Source: Sistotremastrum niveocremeum HHB9708 (taxonomy: Eukaryota > Basidiomycota > Agaricomycetes > Sistotremastrales > Sistotremastraceae). From it: a DNA stretch of 64,000 nucleotides. The notes beneath the pieces are model-generated. The model saw only the letters and a list, made by a program, of their open reading frames with translations, was not told where the DNA came from and searched no databases. This document shows, one piece after another, positions 35,167 to 47,951 of the stretch. The stretch covers positions 310,001 to 374,000 of the forward strand of contig KV419422.1 of assembly GCA_001630475.1 (NCBI GenBank), read 5' to 3'. The number at the start of each line of letters is the position of its first letter. Position 1 is the stretch's first letter. Both the position numbers and the translations under genes were made by a program.

Positions 35167-38100
35167 TTAAGCTGCATCACGAGGAGATCCACGTCCAGGT
35201 GGTGTAGCGTTTCGTTGAGCAATCTCGCCGCCAGGGGCAACTGACTCGCGCTTTGAGGACAGCGAAGATTGCGGAGTAGACGAACGCGGGCTGGTATGGT
35301 CAACCAGTCCCAGATTTTTGCGCTCAGGCTCTCGTTCTCTGGGAGGGGGAGGAAGTTCGTCACGAGGCGACGGGGATCTACGATGAGGTGGTGGCGACAT
35401 GGTGGTGATGGGAGGCAAAGTCACACCATTCCCGTTGGACGCTGCTGATCCACGTCTTGATTTGGGAGAACGAGGAGGAGAGGCGACTTGAGGAGCAGGT
35501 TCGGGGACACGGTTCTTGTCCATCTCTGCTGAACGGAAGATTTCAGGACTTGCTTGCATCCGGAAAGGAACAGGCGAGAGCTGAGACGACTTGGGGGGAA
35601 CGGGCGATGCGGTACGACGAGGAGATGCTGCTCTGTAGGATCCCGAAGTGCTATCGACGCGAGGTCGCTTAGCCTCGGCAGGTTCAGGTGATACTGGACT
35701 GTGAGGACGTTTTAAAGAAGTCGACCCGTGCGAACCAGGAGAGTGGACCGAGCCATCTGAGTCGCGTTTCGCGAGGCGAGGCGAACCGTTACGATGATGG
35801 GAAGACGAATTGGAAGGTGGTTTGCCGGCTGAGGGGGGCTTCGAAGTAGTTTCGGGTCCACGATAGCTAGCCATTCCAATGAGAGTTTCGGCCGCATCTT
35901 CGTCGTAATCTTCGTCGACAGCTCGAGGAGGTGGCGCGGGTGCTGAAATGATTTCGGTGGGAGACGGCAGCTTGGCAGACTCCGTCGAAACTACGGACCG
36001 GTTGGCTGGTGTGTCTGGACGCGAAGATTGCTGATCAGGGAAAGAAGACGGGCCCTCAATACCTTCCATTTCGGCGCCACGTCTACTGGTCCCATTGCGC
36101 TTCCTCCTCTCTCTCCGTTCAGCATGTTCGGCATCCTTTGCAGCACGGTTCCTGCGATCAGGCTGCGGTGACTCGGACCCACGACGAGAAGGCTGAGGAT
36201 GACGCTGAGACTTTAGACCGGTTCGGTAGCTATCGACAGAGATCTCGATCTTCCTCTCGACAGGTCGATCGGAGTCGGAATGCTGAGGACGAGGCTGCTC
36301 GCGCTCGAAAAAGACAGGATCGAATCGTCGAGGAGTCGGGTCTGCTGGAGAGGGGGATCTGCGACCGATTGGACCTGTGTGAGTTCGGCCCTGTCTCTGT
36401 CCCCATTGCCGCTCAGGGCTCCGATCATCACTAGCGCTTCTTCTGCCTGGTTCTCCCGCACTACCTCGGGGACTACCCCTGGCAGCATCGTAATGATATC
36501 GAGCCGGACTCTGGGGTTCCTGGCGCGACGAGGACGGATAAGGCGCACGCTTCCTTTCTCTCGAATGTTCACGACGTTCCCAGCCTGGCTCAACTTTCTC
36601 GTGTGAAGTCGAAGTTTGACCCCCTCCACCTTCGTAAGCGCTGAACCGTGGAGAGCGAGGTTGCGTAGAAGATCCGGAGAAGTGTCGAGGTTGAGAGAAG
36701 GTGGATGAATACGGTGCCGGAGATCTGGTACCAGGCTGTGGCGGTGACATGGAAGGTGATACACGTCTTGAGCCCGGGTAATCCTGAGTAGGTCCCCTCG
36801 AAGAGTGGCCGCTCGTACTTGGCGGACCGTGGTGAAGCAAGAGATTCTGCTCTCCTCCACGGCCGCCACCGAACGAGCCAGACTCGCGGGGAGCAGGCGG
36901 TCGATCGACTTCCATGGGTGCTAGCTGCGTATGGTGAGACGGGCGTCTCGAGTCGTCGATGTTGACAGGAGGCGGTGGCCCTCCTCTGAATGGCCCTGGG
37001 GATTGTCGGACGGCCGGTGGAGGAATTGGCGCTGGCAATGAATGGTCCATCGGTCCTCTGGAATCGCTTCGCGAGAAAAGAGGTCGCGCACCAGGACCAC
37101 CCGGTGGTCCAGTTACGACAGAGCCTCCCATCAACTGTTGAGGACCACCGATCATGTTTGGGGGACCAGCAGTGCTCGCATAGGCGGTGGGATGAACGTC
37201 CTGAGGTCCTGGCGCAGCCGGAAGTTGACCACCAGTTTGTTGCGCATTCTTCAAGAGTTCGAGACGACGACGGATGTGCATATTGTTCGGGTCGAGCTCT
37301 GCAGCACGGCCATAGGCGTCGATAGCGTCACCGATCTGATTGTTGCACGATTCGTAAAGTGAGCCGAGATCAAACCAGACTTCGGAGATGTAAGGGTTGA
37401 TTCGGATAGCGCGAGAGTAAGCGTCGAGGGCATCGCGATACTGATTGATTTGGAAGTATAGAACGCCGATGCTGCACCAGAAAGTTGGATTGCGACCATC
37501 ACGGTAGACCGCCTGTTGATAGGCTTCGTACGCCTTGTTGTACTTTTGACCGGCCATATAAGCACGGCCGAGGAGGTACCAGCTCTGAGCGTCTGTGGGT
37601 TCGGCTTCGAGAGATTTGGTGAGATATTGGATGGCTAATTCTTGATTTTGGAACTGGCTGGCTTGATGGTAGAGCCAGCCGAGCTGCTGGAGAACCTTTG
37701 CATGATTTGGATTTTCGGCAACGACCCGTTCGTATGCTTCCTTGGCACGCGCGAACTGAATTATGACGCAAGATAAGATACTCGGAGCATGCGAAAAAGT
37801 GGGGTACATACATCTTTGCGCTGTTCGTGGACGTGCCCGATTTGGAACCAGATATCCACATGAGCAAGGGGCAGAGGAGGACTTCGGAGAATACTGTCGA
37901 AGCACTAGGGGAAATGAATATGAGATAAGGGGAGTGATCGGGGGGACTGGAAACGTGACAGACCTCGAGACTCTTGTCATATTTCCCTTGCTGTTTGTAG
38001 ATGATCCCTAGCCGGAACAAGATTTCATTTGCCTTGTCAAAGTCTAGAATTATGTCAGTTACCCGGCAACTCGGTCAGGGTCCAGCACAGCCACGGACCT

Positions 38101-39168
38101 TTATCCATACGTAATACAGACGCAAACGCCTCTTCGGCATGATCCAGGGAGCCATATCGGTCATATAGGATCCCGATCCCGTACCACAGCTTCGGGTCCT
38201 CCTGTATTCCGCAATTCATACGATCAGGGTCCAAGCCACAGCGAAGAGAAGCAGCACGGACCTTGGGATTCTGCAGATTATACAGTGCTTGCTGGTACGC
38301 AGAGTACGCCTTTTGCAGGTCGTCCTGCATGAGATAGCAGTGTCCTACTCGGTGTTAATAAAAGGCAAGACCGAAAAAGACAAGGCACGGACCGAGCGCA
38401 GACCAGACCTCGCCGTTGCCTTCGTGACCAGGAAGAGAGACGACCCGCTGGAAAAAGTCGATAGCCTAAGGCACGTAATATTACGTCAGCAAGGGTTCGA
38501 TGAGCTCATGACGCAAGCGATCAGGGAAGCGCATATCACATGCAGGTTTGGGAATCCCGGAGAGCCGCCGAAGGGGCGGAGGAGCATAGCCGAACGAAAA
38601 AGAAGAGTCGAACTTGCCTTGGGATAGTTTTCCTTTATTCGGGCGATGCCGGCCACCTGGGTCAAGGCCTGCACGCATCGCGGATTGTGACGGAGGGCAT
38701 GTTCGTAGGCGCCCAACGCGAAATCCATGTTCCCCATCTGCTCGGACACCTCTCCTGCACCGCCGTCATCAGAACTGCACACCCTAACTTTGTGGGAACA
38801 TCCCGAAAAAGGAGGTACGAACCGATGAGCAGCCACGTCTTTTCGTTTGCCATTGCTAATCTCTGCACTGCGGACGTGGGTCCATTGAGGTGAGCGAGGT
38901 GTGGCGTCATGTTGTTGGGGACAGAGCCGGTGGGTGAGATGAGCATGCCGCCACCTGCGGGAAGAGGGCCGTGACCGTTGGAAAGACCGGGCGAGGGATG
39001 TGCGTGGTGGTGAGGGACGCCGTTGGAGTGGGGAACATGCGGCGGCATGGCGACGTGGGGGCTCGACGAGTGGGACTGGGAGGGGGTGAGGTGGGCAGCG
39101 ACGGAGGCACGGTCCCGCTCTCTGTCGCGCTCAGAGGCGCGGGATGGATGGCGGTGGGAGGAAGCCAT
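35167..39168 (-). CDS. CYC8: General transcriptional corepressor Cyc8/Ssn6
   Basis: TPR protein that bridges the Tup1 repressor to DNA-bound factors. Exons 38823-39168, 38618-38754, 38393-38465, 38262-38344, 38099-38201, 37964-38043, 37812-37904 and 35167-37755 give 1167 residues. A His/Pro/Ser-rich start of about 100 residues precedes ten or so TPRs (about 110-480), with landmarks LGHCYLMQDDLQKAYSAYQQ, LYDRYGSLDHAEEAFASVL, LGWLYHQASQFQNQELAI and SIGVLYFQINQYRDALDAY. The remaining 690 residues are Pro, Ser, Arg-rich and disordered. The intron 38466-38617 starts with a GC donor (GCAAGT). A TATA-like TTATATAA lies about 55 bases upstream of the start. Confidence 0.95.
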
Positions 39169-40650
39169 AGGGGAGAGCAAGGGGGAGCGGAGAAAGGGAA
39201 GAGGGAAGAGCAGATGGGACGTTATATAAAGGACGGGATCAACAAACGGCGGATCGACGAAGCGCGTGTGCCTTTTGGCTAAACGCGCGAGGCTCCGAGT
39301 CGAGAAAATGGACGAGTTTCGAAGCGAAGGTTCGCACTAAAACTAATTAGATCTTTGACGTGTTCGAACCGATCACGATCTTCTCGCCTCCCCTTGGTCC
39401 CCAAACTTACCATTTCGGGCTTCCCGGACACGAGGGGTCCATCCATCATCATCATTTCATCTTTTTGTCTTGTTTCTCTATCTCGTCACGCCAACCCTTG
39501 ATGATCACCATCGCCTTCTATCTCCTCCAGTCCAGTCCATCCACAGCGCCAGAACAGCGCCAGAACCGCGGCTCGGTGACCCGACAGCTCGGCCGAGCCC
39601 CGGCTAAGCCTCCCAGTTCTGACGGCAATTCTGATTGAGACCAAAGATGCGTCCTGAGTAATTCTCCGTTCCTTAGGGCGAAGATCTTCGGGCCGCATCG
39701 GCTGCGAACATAGAAGCCTGATGTTCCCACGGAAAAGAGCGGTCGCGTGGAGAATGGATAATTATAGACGCCGAAGAAGCACTCGCCAAGGTAGCGTTAT
39801 AACTTGTGCCGGCCCTGAAACACACATCTCGATTAATATAGCCGACCCGACTTCTGAAGCGAGAAGCCGAACCCCATTCGTGACGTGGTTTCTTCGGCCT
39901 AATTCCTCGTGTGATCGAGACCATCGTTAATCTGTCGCGCTCGCTATCCATGCCACCCCTATCGCCGTGCCCCATCCATATCCATAATCCTAGGCGTGGC
40001 CTTAGCGTAACCGCCTTCGCAGCCCTGCACCCTTATTTCGGGATCGAAGCGATGTGCACCACTCGTCTGGTTACATGCCTGCCCTGACCATGTCGCATCG
40101 CCAAGGCCATGCGCTTCTCATGGCTACATTGCCCTTTCATAAACCAAATACATACATGAATCACGAACGATCGCACCTGATCGTCCGACGTCCAAGGCCT
40201 GCCAAAATGCATCGCAGTCCACTATTCCCTTTCTGGTCATGTGCGCCCCTTTCTGAGAATTCTGAGCCGCAGCAGCACGCATACACGAAGCAGGTCAGAC
40301 CGACCGCGACTCCACCACCACCGCCGACCGACCGAAGCCGCCGAGAGCTTGGGTTCTAGGGTTTCGAATTACGGAAGTCGTCAAATGGAAGGACGGCCCG
40401 ACAATTTCACTGATAGCTTAACTCTCCAGGGGTAAGACTCGATCTGCCCCGATTAGGTGCATTCACCCCATTGATCAGCGACCCTATCTCCACCATCGCG
40501 GCTAGAACCTCCGGTCGTTTTAGGAACGCTCTTCCCTGAATGTTCCGTGTCTGACTAATACACCCAGCAACTCCATCGGCAACGCCCGAACATCCTTGAC
40601 ACCATCGCGCTACATCGTGTTCGTTCTGGCAGTGACTCGTTTATAACACC
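39169..40650. other. Long divergent intergenic region, Cyc8 and SERF
   Basis: About 1.5 kb between two divergent start codons, the longest gap in this half. It is pyrimidine-rich on the plus strand with no ORF above about 100 codons and no family features. Long 5' untranslated leaders, common for fungal regulators such as Cyc8, could fill it. I see no RNA gene. Confidence 0.4.
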
Positions 40651-41102
40651 ATGACTCGTCAGTCTGCTCTGGTTCTGCGATCGTCTGCGATGCCGACGTC
40701 TTCTCTCTGTCGAACTCAGGTGGCAATCAGCGCGAAACCGACCGATTAAAGGCCCAGAAGAAGGCGGCTGCAAATGCTAAAAAGCCAAAGGAAAGCGCAA
40801 CGACCTTGGCGAAACGAAAAGAAGCGTACGTCTAGAACGTCCCTTGCATTTCTGGTCGGCCTCGAGACCTTTTCCTCGAAAAAGGCACCTTGTTGTCCCA
40901 TTCTGACAGTTTCTTTTATCCGAACCAAGCTGAATGGGCCAGACACTGACCCCTTCATTTCTATAGGGACGCGGAGGCTCTCAGGGCGAAGCAGAAGGTA
41001 TGTCGTCGAGGGTCCAATATGGAGAAAAGCTTGTTCCGATCTTATTTTCCGCAGAAAAAGGACGAGGAACGCGCAGCGGGTTCTAGCTCGGCTGGAAAGT
41101 GA
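40651..41102 (+). CDS. 4F5/SERF-family small protein
   Basis: Very short, highly charged protein of the 4F5 family (SERF in animals, a modifier of protein aggregation). Exons 40651-40657, 40720-40825, 40967-40997 and 41055-41102 give 63 residues. The N-terminus MTRGNQRETDRLKAQKK is diagnostic; Lys/Ala-rich helix and a DEERAAGSSSAGK tail follow. The first coding exon is only 7 bases (ATGACTC) and its splice phase is confirmed by the GNQRE motif starting the next exon. It would be missed by ordinary ORF scanning. Confidence 0.85.
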
Positions 41103-41572
41103 CACGGCGAATAAGGTTCTGGTCGACCCTGAAGCTGGTTCCGTGTTGGATGATATGATCGCACGCAGGCTGGTTCGTTGTCGACGGGGGTTGAGAAGCG
41201 TGATAAGTGGGCGACGGACTGCGTGTTGCTAATGTTCTGTTTTCGATTTGGGTCTGCTGTGTGATTTTTCTCATGTACGTGTCTTGTTCCCTGGGAGGGT
41301 GAATGCAAGGAACGCATGGGACCTTGGAAGGGTCTCAGGGATACAAGCGAGTGCGGATCAGGAAGACGATCATGCAATTTACCCCGGCGTGAATTGACGT
41401 GGCGTTAGTGAGTCAAGGCATCTATGCGTGTGTGAAGGGGAGAAAGAAGCAGCGGAGATAGATTCCGCTTCCATTTTCTAAACGTAAGATAACGAGAACA
41501 TGACGATCAATACAAAATACTTGTAATCGATGAAAGAACACTACAAGAAGTAAGAACTAGGAAGACTGTCAA
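41103..41572. other. Convergent 3' region
   Basis: About 470 bases between the SERF and aspartic-protease-like genes. No gene is seen. Confidence 0.5.
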
Positions 41573-43840
41573 TCAGTTCTTCCGTCTTCTGCGTGCAGGC
41601 GGATCTCCGATGGGCTGGACTAACGTCTGTGTCGGGCTCAGCTCGGTCTGACCATTCGACGAGTGCTGATATGCAGGCGCAGGCGTCCTAGTGTCAATTC
41701 GCAGCGGCGCAGGTGCCATCCCCTCGGGTGCTTCTCCTTTTCGCCGAGGCTGGAAATCAACCGTCGGCTGAGAGGGCGGGTAAAAAGGTTCCACGACCCA
41801 GTCGTTTCCAAGCGGCGACGTCGGACTCGGACTCGTATTGCCTCCGTCGATCTCAAAGGCCTCTCCTCCACGACCATCTACCGGTACCGACGTCACCAAT
41901 CCGGAGTTACCGGTAGCTAATGCAACTCCGGCTGAGCCTCCTCTCCTGTTCGCAGCCGTCACTCGTGGATCCACGTGCGAGAAATCCTGGATAATGTGTA
42001 CAGGGCTTGTGGGTGTCCCCGACTCGTTTTGGGCACTCTGTCCATATGTGCCTGGAGTCGAAGACACGGGCGTAGGCGGATAGTATACCGAATCGTCGCC
42101 CGTGTCAGTCACGAACCCCTGCTTATTCATGGACCCGCCAGTGAGAGGGGGTGATGTTAATGGCGCAACCACTACCGCCTTCTCAGGTTCAGAAGAGGCA
42201 TTAATGACCCTTGTACCCCCGATGGAATCGCGTTTGGGCCCTAGATGACCGTGCTTGAAAAGAATGAACCAGATGCCGAATAGGATGATTGCCAGAACCG
42301 CAACGCCACCAATGACTCCACCGACTATAGCCCCAACATTAACGTTTTTATGACTTGCCTGACTCCTGACGGCTATTCCAATCGTGGTAGGTTGGTCGCC
42401 GGGTAAGCCTACTGAGAAAATCCTGATAACCGAAAAATAGATTAGCTCATCGTCTTCTTCTAGATCGCAGAAGCAGATCACCCACATGTAGACCGCACTA
42501 ATAAACGAGCTACCCAATAAATATGTAGTAGCTCCGGGATCTGTCCAGCCGACAATCGCTCCCACGCAAGTCGTGCCATTTTGGATGACAAGCGTTGATG
42601 AAGGCACGATGAACGGAGTAGATTGAACGCTAATCGCCCATGTCAACTGAGTTCCGCACGGAATGGTCCACTGCGTAAACAACCCCTGGTCAGAAGGTGA
42701 CGATCCCGGTATGGCCGCATCTATTAAAAATGTCATGACATGTCAAGAGTCGATCAACGCTTGAGCCAGAGAAGTCACGCACATATTAACGCAGCCTCAG
42801 TCTGGGTCAGATAGATTTCCGGGAAATATGGATCGAGGGTTGCCATATTCGGAGTGGTATGCATCACTTGCGAGTTATTAACCTCCGCAGTCCACCCATC
42901 TATCTGTATCGTCCAGTCCCCACTCGCAGCAATCGGTGCTTGCTGTATCTGAGCCCCAGGACCTCCAACCTCCGACCCATTCATAACCGAAACTTGCGTC
43001 ACTGGACCAGTGTACGCAGACGAATCCGGGAATTCCCAATGCAAGAACCCTCCCGCTGCTGATTGATTTTGGACTGCGGCTCCATTGTCGTCGCCATAGG
43101 GAGGGTTGAGCGCCATGCCGTAAGTGAAGTTGTTGAGGTGTGGATTCCGGAAGAAGAAGCCCCCATAGAGGGTGTCGCGGAAGCTCAGATTGGGCCCTGT
43201 GAGTCCCATCCCGAAGATGCCACTTGCTTCCGTACTGAAGAATTCTTGCGACGTTTGATTCGATGATGTAACCGCCATAACTGAATATCGGTCAGTTGAG
43301 CGACGTTCAATTACAGAAGACTTGAAGACGCACTGGTTTGATTTGGGTAATTCCAAGCGCTGCCATTTACTTCGGGTAACGTACAGTCTTCCTTTATCAG
43401 TGTGCCGGTCGCGAAGCTCCCAGCGACGTTGATGGTCTGGTTGCCGCCCAAGTTCTTCTCGGACTTGGATTGAGAGGGGTTATAGCTATAGAATCATGAA
43501 GAATAGCGCTTGACGAAGGTGAGTTGGGCGCCGTACTCGGTTTGTGCTAGACAGTTTGAACATCCTGTGTTTGCGACGATAACATAGCCCATTGTAGTTG
43601 ACAGGGTGAAATTGAAGATCTGCGGCGTGCCCACGGACCCCTTTTTGGAATAATGTCAACATTCCGAAGGATTAGAATGAGAGGAAGTATAGCTACCATA
43701 GTTACTCGTGCCAGATATCTTTTATTGCTGTCGAGCGCCAGCGGAATAGTGAGTGTACCCACGACCGTGTCACGTCTGAATAGCTGCGCCTCGACGAGAA
43801 GTTGGCCTGTCAAGAGCAGCATCCATGGTAGCCAGAACAT
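41573..43840 (-). CDS. Aspartic-protease-like membrane protein, likely inactive
   Basis: Exons 43697-43840, 43537-43640, 43334-43485, 43280-42783, 42720-42486 and 42422-41573 give 660 residues. A signal peptide (MFWLPWMLLLTGQLLVEAQ) is followed by a pepsin-fold ectodomain: VTMGSVGTPQIFNF matches the strand before the first active-site loop, SGIFGMGLTG the flap-side helix and TTYLLGSSFISAVY the C-lobe end. The DTG/DSG active-site motifs are missing: the first loop reads LSTTMGYVIV and the second ATLDPYFPE. A membrane helix (GAIVGGVIGGVAVLAIILFG) and a Pro/Ser-rich cytoplasmic tail of about 200 residues follow. So it is probably a receptor-like or scaffold protein rather than a protease. Confidence 0.75.
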
Positions 43841-44448
43841 AGTGGGAGATAGCGTCGAGGAGAGAAGGGTGGTCGAGAAAAGCAAGGGCGCAGACTTGGA
43901 GCGAGCTATGTAAAGGGCGCGGACCAATCAGGATGATCAGGAGGTGGTCTAATGGACTTCGCGAACGCTATCCTCTAAAGAGTTGGCCGTAAGTCGCCGG
44001 TAGTACAACGACTAGGGTCTCTGTGCCTGGAAATACGCCACGAGCAAAGTCTGTTTTCTGTGTTGCACATGTTGATTACAGCGCTGGTGGAATATAAGAG
44101 AAAATAAATAGACAGGACTGTGGATATGAATGTTGTGTGAACGACACTCTATCCAGACGAGATGCTATCGCAGGCGGGCGAGACCAAAGAGGCCCTGCCA
44201 CACGATCGCAACATGATCGCAGCTTCGATTTCGCCGCGCCGCTAATGCCGAGATTTACGAAGAGCAGGAGCGGGGTGTGAAAAGTCGGAGCGATAGGACC
44301 GAGAGTCACGTGCGCTCAGAAGATGATGGAATGAAGTGACGTCATGTGCCGAGGCTGGTCGACGGTTCCGAGGTCGGAGCCATATAATGGGCACGGCGCT
44401 CTTGGACGACGAGGGACATGCTTCTCTAGGTGTTGTCACTGGATCGAC
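43841..44448. other. Divergent promoter, protease-like and PTP genes
   Basis: About 600 bases. Contains the CRE at 44337-44344, a CACGTG-type box near 44306-44312 and a TATAAT at about 44383, 61-66 bases before the PTP start. No ORF is supported. Confidence 0.45.
44337..44344. promoter_or_regulatory. CRE site (TGACGTCA) upstream of PTP
   Basis: Perfect CRE 105 bases upstream of the PTP start codon. In fission yeast the Atf1 factor acts through CRE sites on the pyp2 phosphatase gene to shut off the stress MAPK; the same logic may apply here. Confidence 0.5.
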
Positions 44449-47400
44449 ATGGATTTCTTCTCGACGCCCGCCAACGCCCATCCACACGTCTCCGCCGTCG
44501 ACGGCCCCAACGACCCGTTCGCAAGAGCCATCGGTCGTCGGTACAGCCAGGAAAATCGGCCCCTCCTCACTGCCAGACTCTCGCCCATCGCTTCCCCAGA
44601 GCTCGAGCCGACTCTTGAGCCCAATGTCTCCGCCGCCCCCCTCGCTGGGCTCTCCCTTTCACCTCGCACACCCCGTCCTCAAGCACCATCCAACTTGTCG
44701 TCGCCACCTCCATCGACGTTCTCGGCGGTCTCTGTCTCCATGCTGCCCGAGCTTCTTGCACGTTCTCATACAATGTTGCTTGACCTTCGCCCTCCAAATT
44801 CATTTTCATCCTCTCGTATATCAAGGGCACTCTCGCTGTCAGTGCCCTCGACCCTGCTCAAGAGACCGGGCTTTCCATTGGCGAAACTTACGACGATGCT
44901 CCCCACCCAAGGGACTCGCGCAAGATTTTCACAGTGGCGTGCCGCGGCCCGAATTATTGTGTATGACGTAGACTCAAAGCCGGAGAGCGGCCTCCTTCCA
45001 GAACGGAGCAACATTCTGGGCCTCTTGCGCAAATTTGTCAACGAAGGCTACGAGGGCGAGCTCCTTTGGCTCAATGGTGGCTTTGCGACAGCCCTCAGAG
45101 CAAGTCAGTCGGGAAATTCCGAACTGGCGTCCCTGATTTCCTTCGACCCTCCCTCGGAATCAAATTCTGACGACGAGTCCGCACCAAGCGCCAGAGTCAG
45201 TTCACATCCTGCAGACTCGCCTCTGCGGGCCGCCCAGCTCCCGCTAGCCGCATTCCAGCAGGCGTCGACAACTGCTGCTTCACATCGTCCAAACCCATCT
45301 CCATCCAATTTTCGGCCATCGTCTCTGTCACAGTCTGCCTCTCACCCGTCGCCGTTCACGGAAGGCGCTGCCCTGGCCCCATCCTTTGATCGGCCTGTAG
45401 CCGCTAACCCCTTTTACGACAATATCCGCCAGCTGACTGAGCTCTCCCAAGGTATCACCGAACACATCCCTCTCGAACTCCCTCCGACTGTCCGCGCTCG
45501 AAGCCATGAGCTTCCTTTCGCATGGCTCAGGCGCATTGCTCAGAAAGATGCGGACGAGGAAATGGAGGCGCTCGCCATGCAGTTTTATCGCATCGAGTTG
45601 GCCGAGCAGCGACGGCTAGTGGGTGTGATGGATCATCACTCATCAGAGGGAACTGTTTCCCACATGGAGAATCAGACGGTACCGTTCCCATTTTCAATCA
45701 CAGCGGGCATAGAAAAGGGAACCAAGAATAGGTGAGCCAGTTTCCGCACCTACTCGTCTATTCTCCATATCTCAACCGTGCAGATACCGTAATATCTGGC
45801 CATTCGAACATGCACGACTTCGTCTTCAAACGCCTTCTCTTCACGACGGCTCGGATTACATTAACGCGTCGATTGTTCAACCCCTCGGAACCCGAAAACG
45901 TTACATTGCAACGCAAGGACCTCTCACCGATACGTTCTCAGACTTTTGGTCGTACGTACACAATTTTACTTTCTCTATTATGATGCTCATTCTTGTTTCC
46001 AGTGCTGTTTGGGAGCAAAATGTCCGCGTCATTGTGATGTTAACTCAGGTCGTAGAGGGATCTAGTGTCAAATGTGGCACTTACTGGCCTACGAAGAGAG
46101 AGCCTGTAAAGACTTTCGGGCCTCTGCGTGTTGAACTGATATACTCAGAGCACATCCCCGAACATGAAGATATGCCCAACACTGACTTCTTCGCCATTCC
46201 CAAGTCGGGGACAAGCAAGGCTCAGGAGCACGCAGCTCGAAGAGTCTTCCGTTTATCACATCTCGATCATGCCAGCCAAGCTAGAGAGATCTCGCATCTT
46301 CAATATCTTGGCTGGCCGGACTTCAATGTTCCAGAAAGCCCTCGAGGCCTCTTAACTCTGATCAAAGATGTAGACGCCATCTATGATAGACTGACCAGCG
46401 AGGGCATCGAGTCTGGCCCTACCCTACTACATTGTTCAGCTGGAGTCGGAAGGACAGGCGGATATATAATCGTGGACGCCATTTTAGATGCGCTTCGGAG
46501 AGAGATGGCTTGGACGAGGGCTCATCACAAGCCTTCTCAAGAGACCGAATCGTCTTCGGACTCCATGGACGTCAGCATGGACGATCAGTCTAGTCTGCCC
46601 AACCCTGTACCGAACACCAGTTCTCGACTAGATGACGTTATGACCGCGAGCGATGATAGTTCGCCTATGGAAGGGTTAACCCTTCAGTCAGACGATCGGT
46701 CGTTCCCTATCTCTCCTCCTCCTCCTCAGGTCTTCGGACAGCCGAGCGAATACTTACGCTCCCGGCTTAACAGTACCGAAGCAAGACCTACGATTAATGC
46801 TCATCCAAAAGTACCCGGCGACTGCTCTACGACAGTGAAGAACGACAGCAACTCATCCAACAGCACGCAGAAGGGCGGCCGTCTTTTGACCCCTCCTTCA
46901 TTGGTGTCAAATTCCATGTCGTCGTTAACTGCCCGTTCGTCTTCTCCTTCATCCGCTTCCTTCCCTTCCTCCCAGCATCAAAGTACATTGTCATTGGGCT
47001 TAGACGCTGAAACAGATGCAACGTCAATGTCCGCCCGTCCACCGAGAGAGTCGCTGTCGCCATCGCCTGGTTCGGCTAGCCAAGAGAGCTTGCTAAAAAG
47101 CTCCGTTCGCCGATCCAAGCCGACCCTCGGGACGACCTTTGACTACACCGATCCTCGTTCTGTTAACAATAAGCAACAGACTAATAAGCAAGGATCCAGC
47201 TCGCCAGTGAGGCTCAGCACCCTCACCGAGCCTGTTCAACAGGTCCTTGAGGACATGCGAGAGCAACGCATGAGCTTGTGTCAGAGTCTCCGTCAATATG
47301 TGTTCGTACACCGAGCCGTCATAGAAGGCGCATTGGAACTAGTGGACGAAGAAGTGCTACGGTACGGACCCCGTTCAGACAGTTCCTCATCTAAACAGCA

Positions 47401-47530
47401 TGGTCCATCAGCTTCATCCGAAGGACAGTCAAAACTTGCTAGACGACCCAAAAGTATGAAGCGCAGACAGCGTAGCGATTCGTTGCTTGAAGAACGACGA
47501 TCACAAACGCTACGCACTGAAGGCTCATGA
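44449..47530 (+). CDS. Rhodanese-PTP, MAPK tyrosine phosphatase (Pyp/Ptp2-3-like)
   Basis: Protein tyrosine phosphatase of the type that inactivates stress MAP kinases. Exons 44449-45731, 45784-45951 and 46003-47530 give 992 residues. A rhodanese/Cdc25-homology domain (about 105-235) shows LLDLRPPNSFSSSRI, SLSVPSTLLKRPGFPL and the end ELLWLNGGF; its active-site Cys is absent, as usual for MAPK-docking versions. The PTP domain begins near 428 (NIWPFEHARLRL, DYINASI, QGPLTDTFSDFW), has WPDF at 588-591 and the P-loop HCSAGVGRTG (Cys628). A Ser-rich insertion of about 250 residues separates the P-loop helix from the Q-motif (QSLRQYVFVHRAVIE). Confidence 0.92.
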
Positions 47531-47951
47531 TGTCCTCCACGATGCCTACGTCGATTAATCAAATCCATATATCTCCATCCCCGTCAAGCACATCGAGTCA
47601 TTCAATTACAACACGCGTATTTTTATATTAACCATCTCACCACCATTCAACAATCAGCAAGTACACTCGAAGTGGAAACCGATAATCCTGAGACATCCTC
47701 ATCCCCATCCTCTATCCTGTACACAATGCATTACTAGTAATCGCGCTGTCCTTGTTGTTCTTTGTTCCATTTATGTATCATTGTATCACACTCATCACCG
47801 TTTTTATTTCGTTTCGGAGTAGCACACCATTGCCATTTCACAATTAAATACATCAGTGAAGGTTGGAAGTAAAAGCCTGAGCGAAATGCAACGAGAATCC
47901 AAACGAGAAAATTTCTGAAACCTGAACCCAAGATGAAGCAAAAAAGTGCTA
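47531..47951. other. Convergent 3' region
   Basis: About 420 bases, AT-richer than neighbours. No gene is seen. Confidence 0.5.

Noticed and set aside
37499-38020. 173-codon minus-strand frame overlapping CYC8
   Set aside because: It reads the TPR exons and introns in the wrong frame.
41573-43840. Active pepsin-type protease
   Set aside because: Neither DTG nor DSG active-site motif is visible in any plausible splice form.
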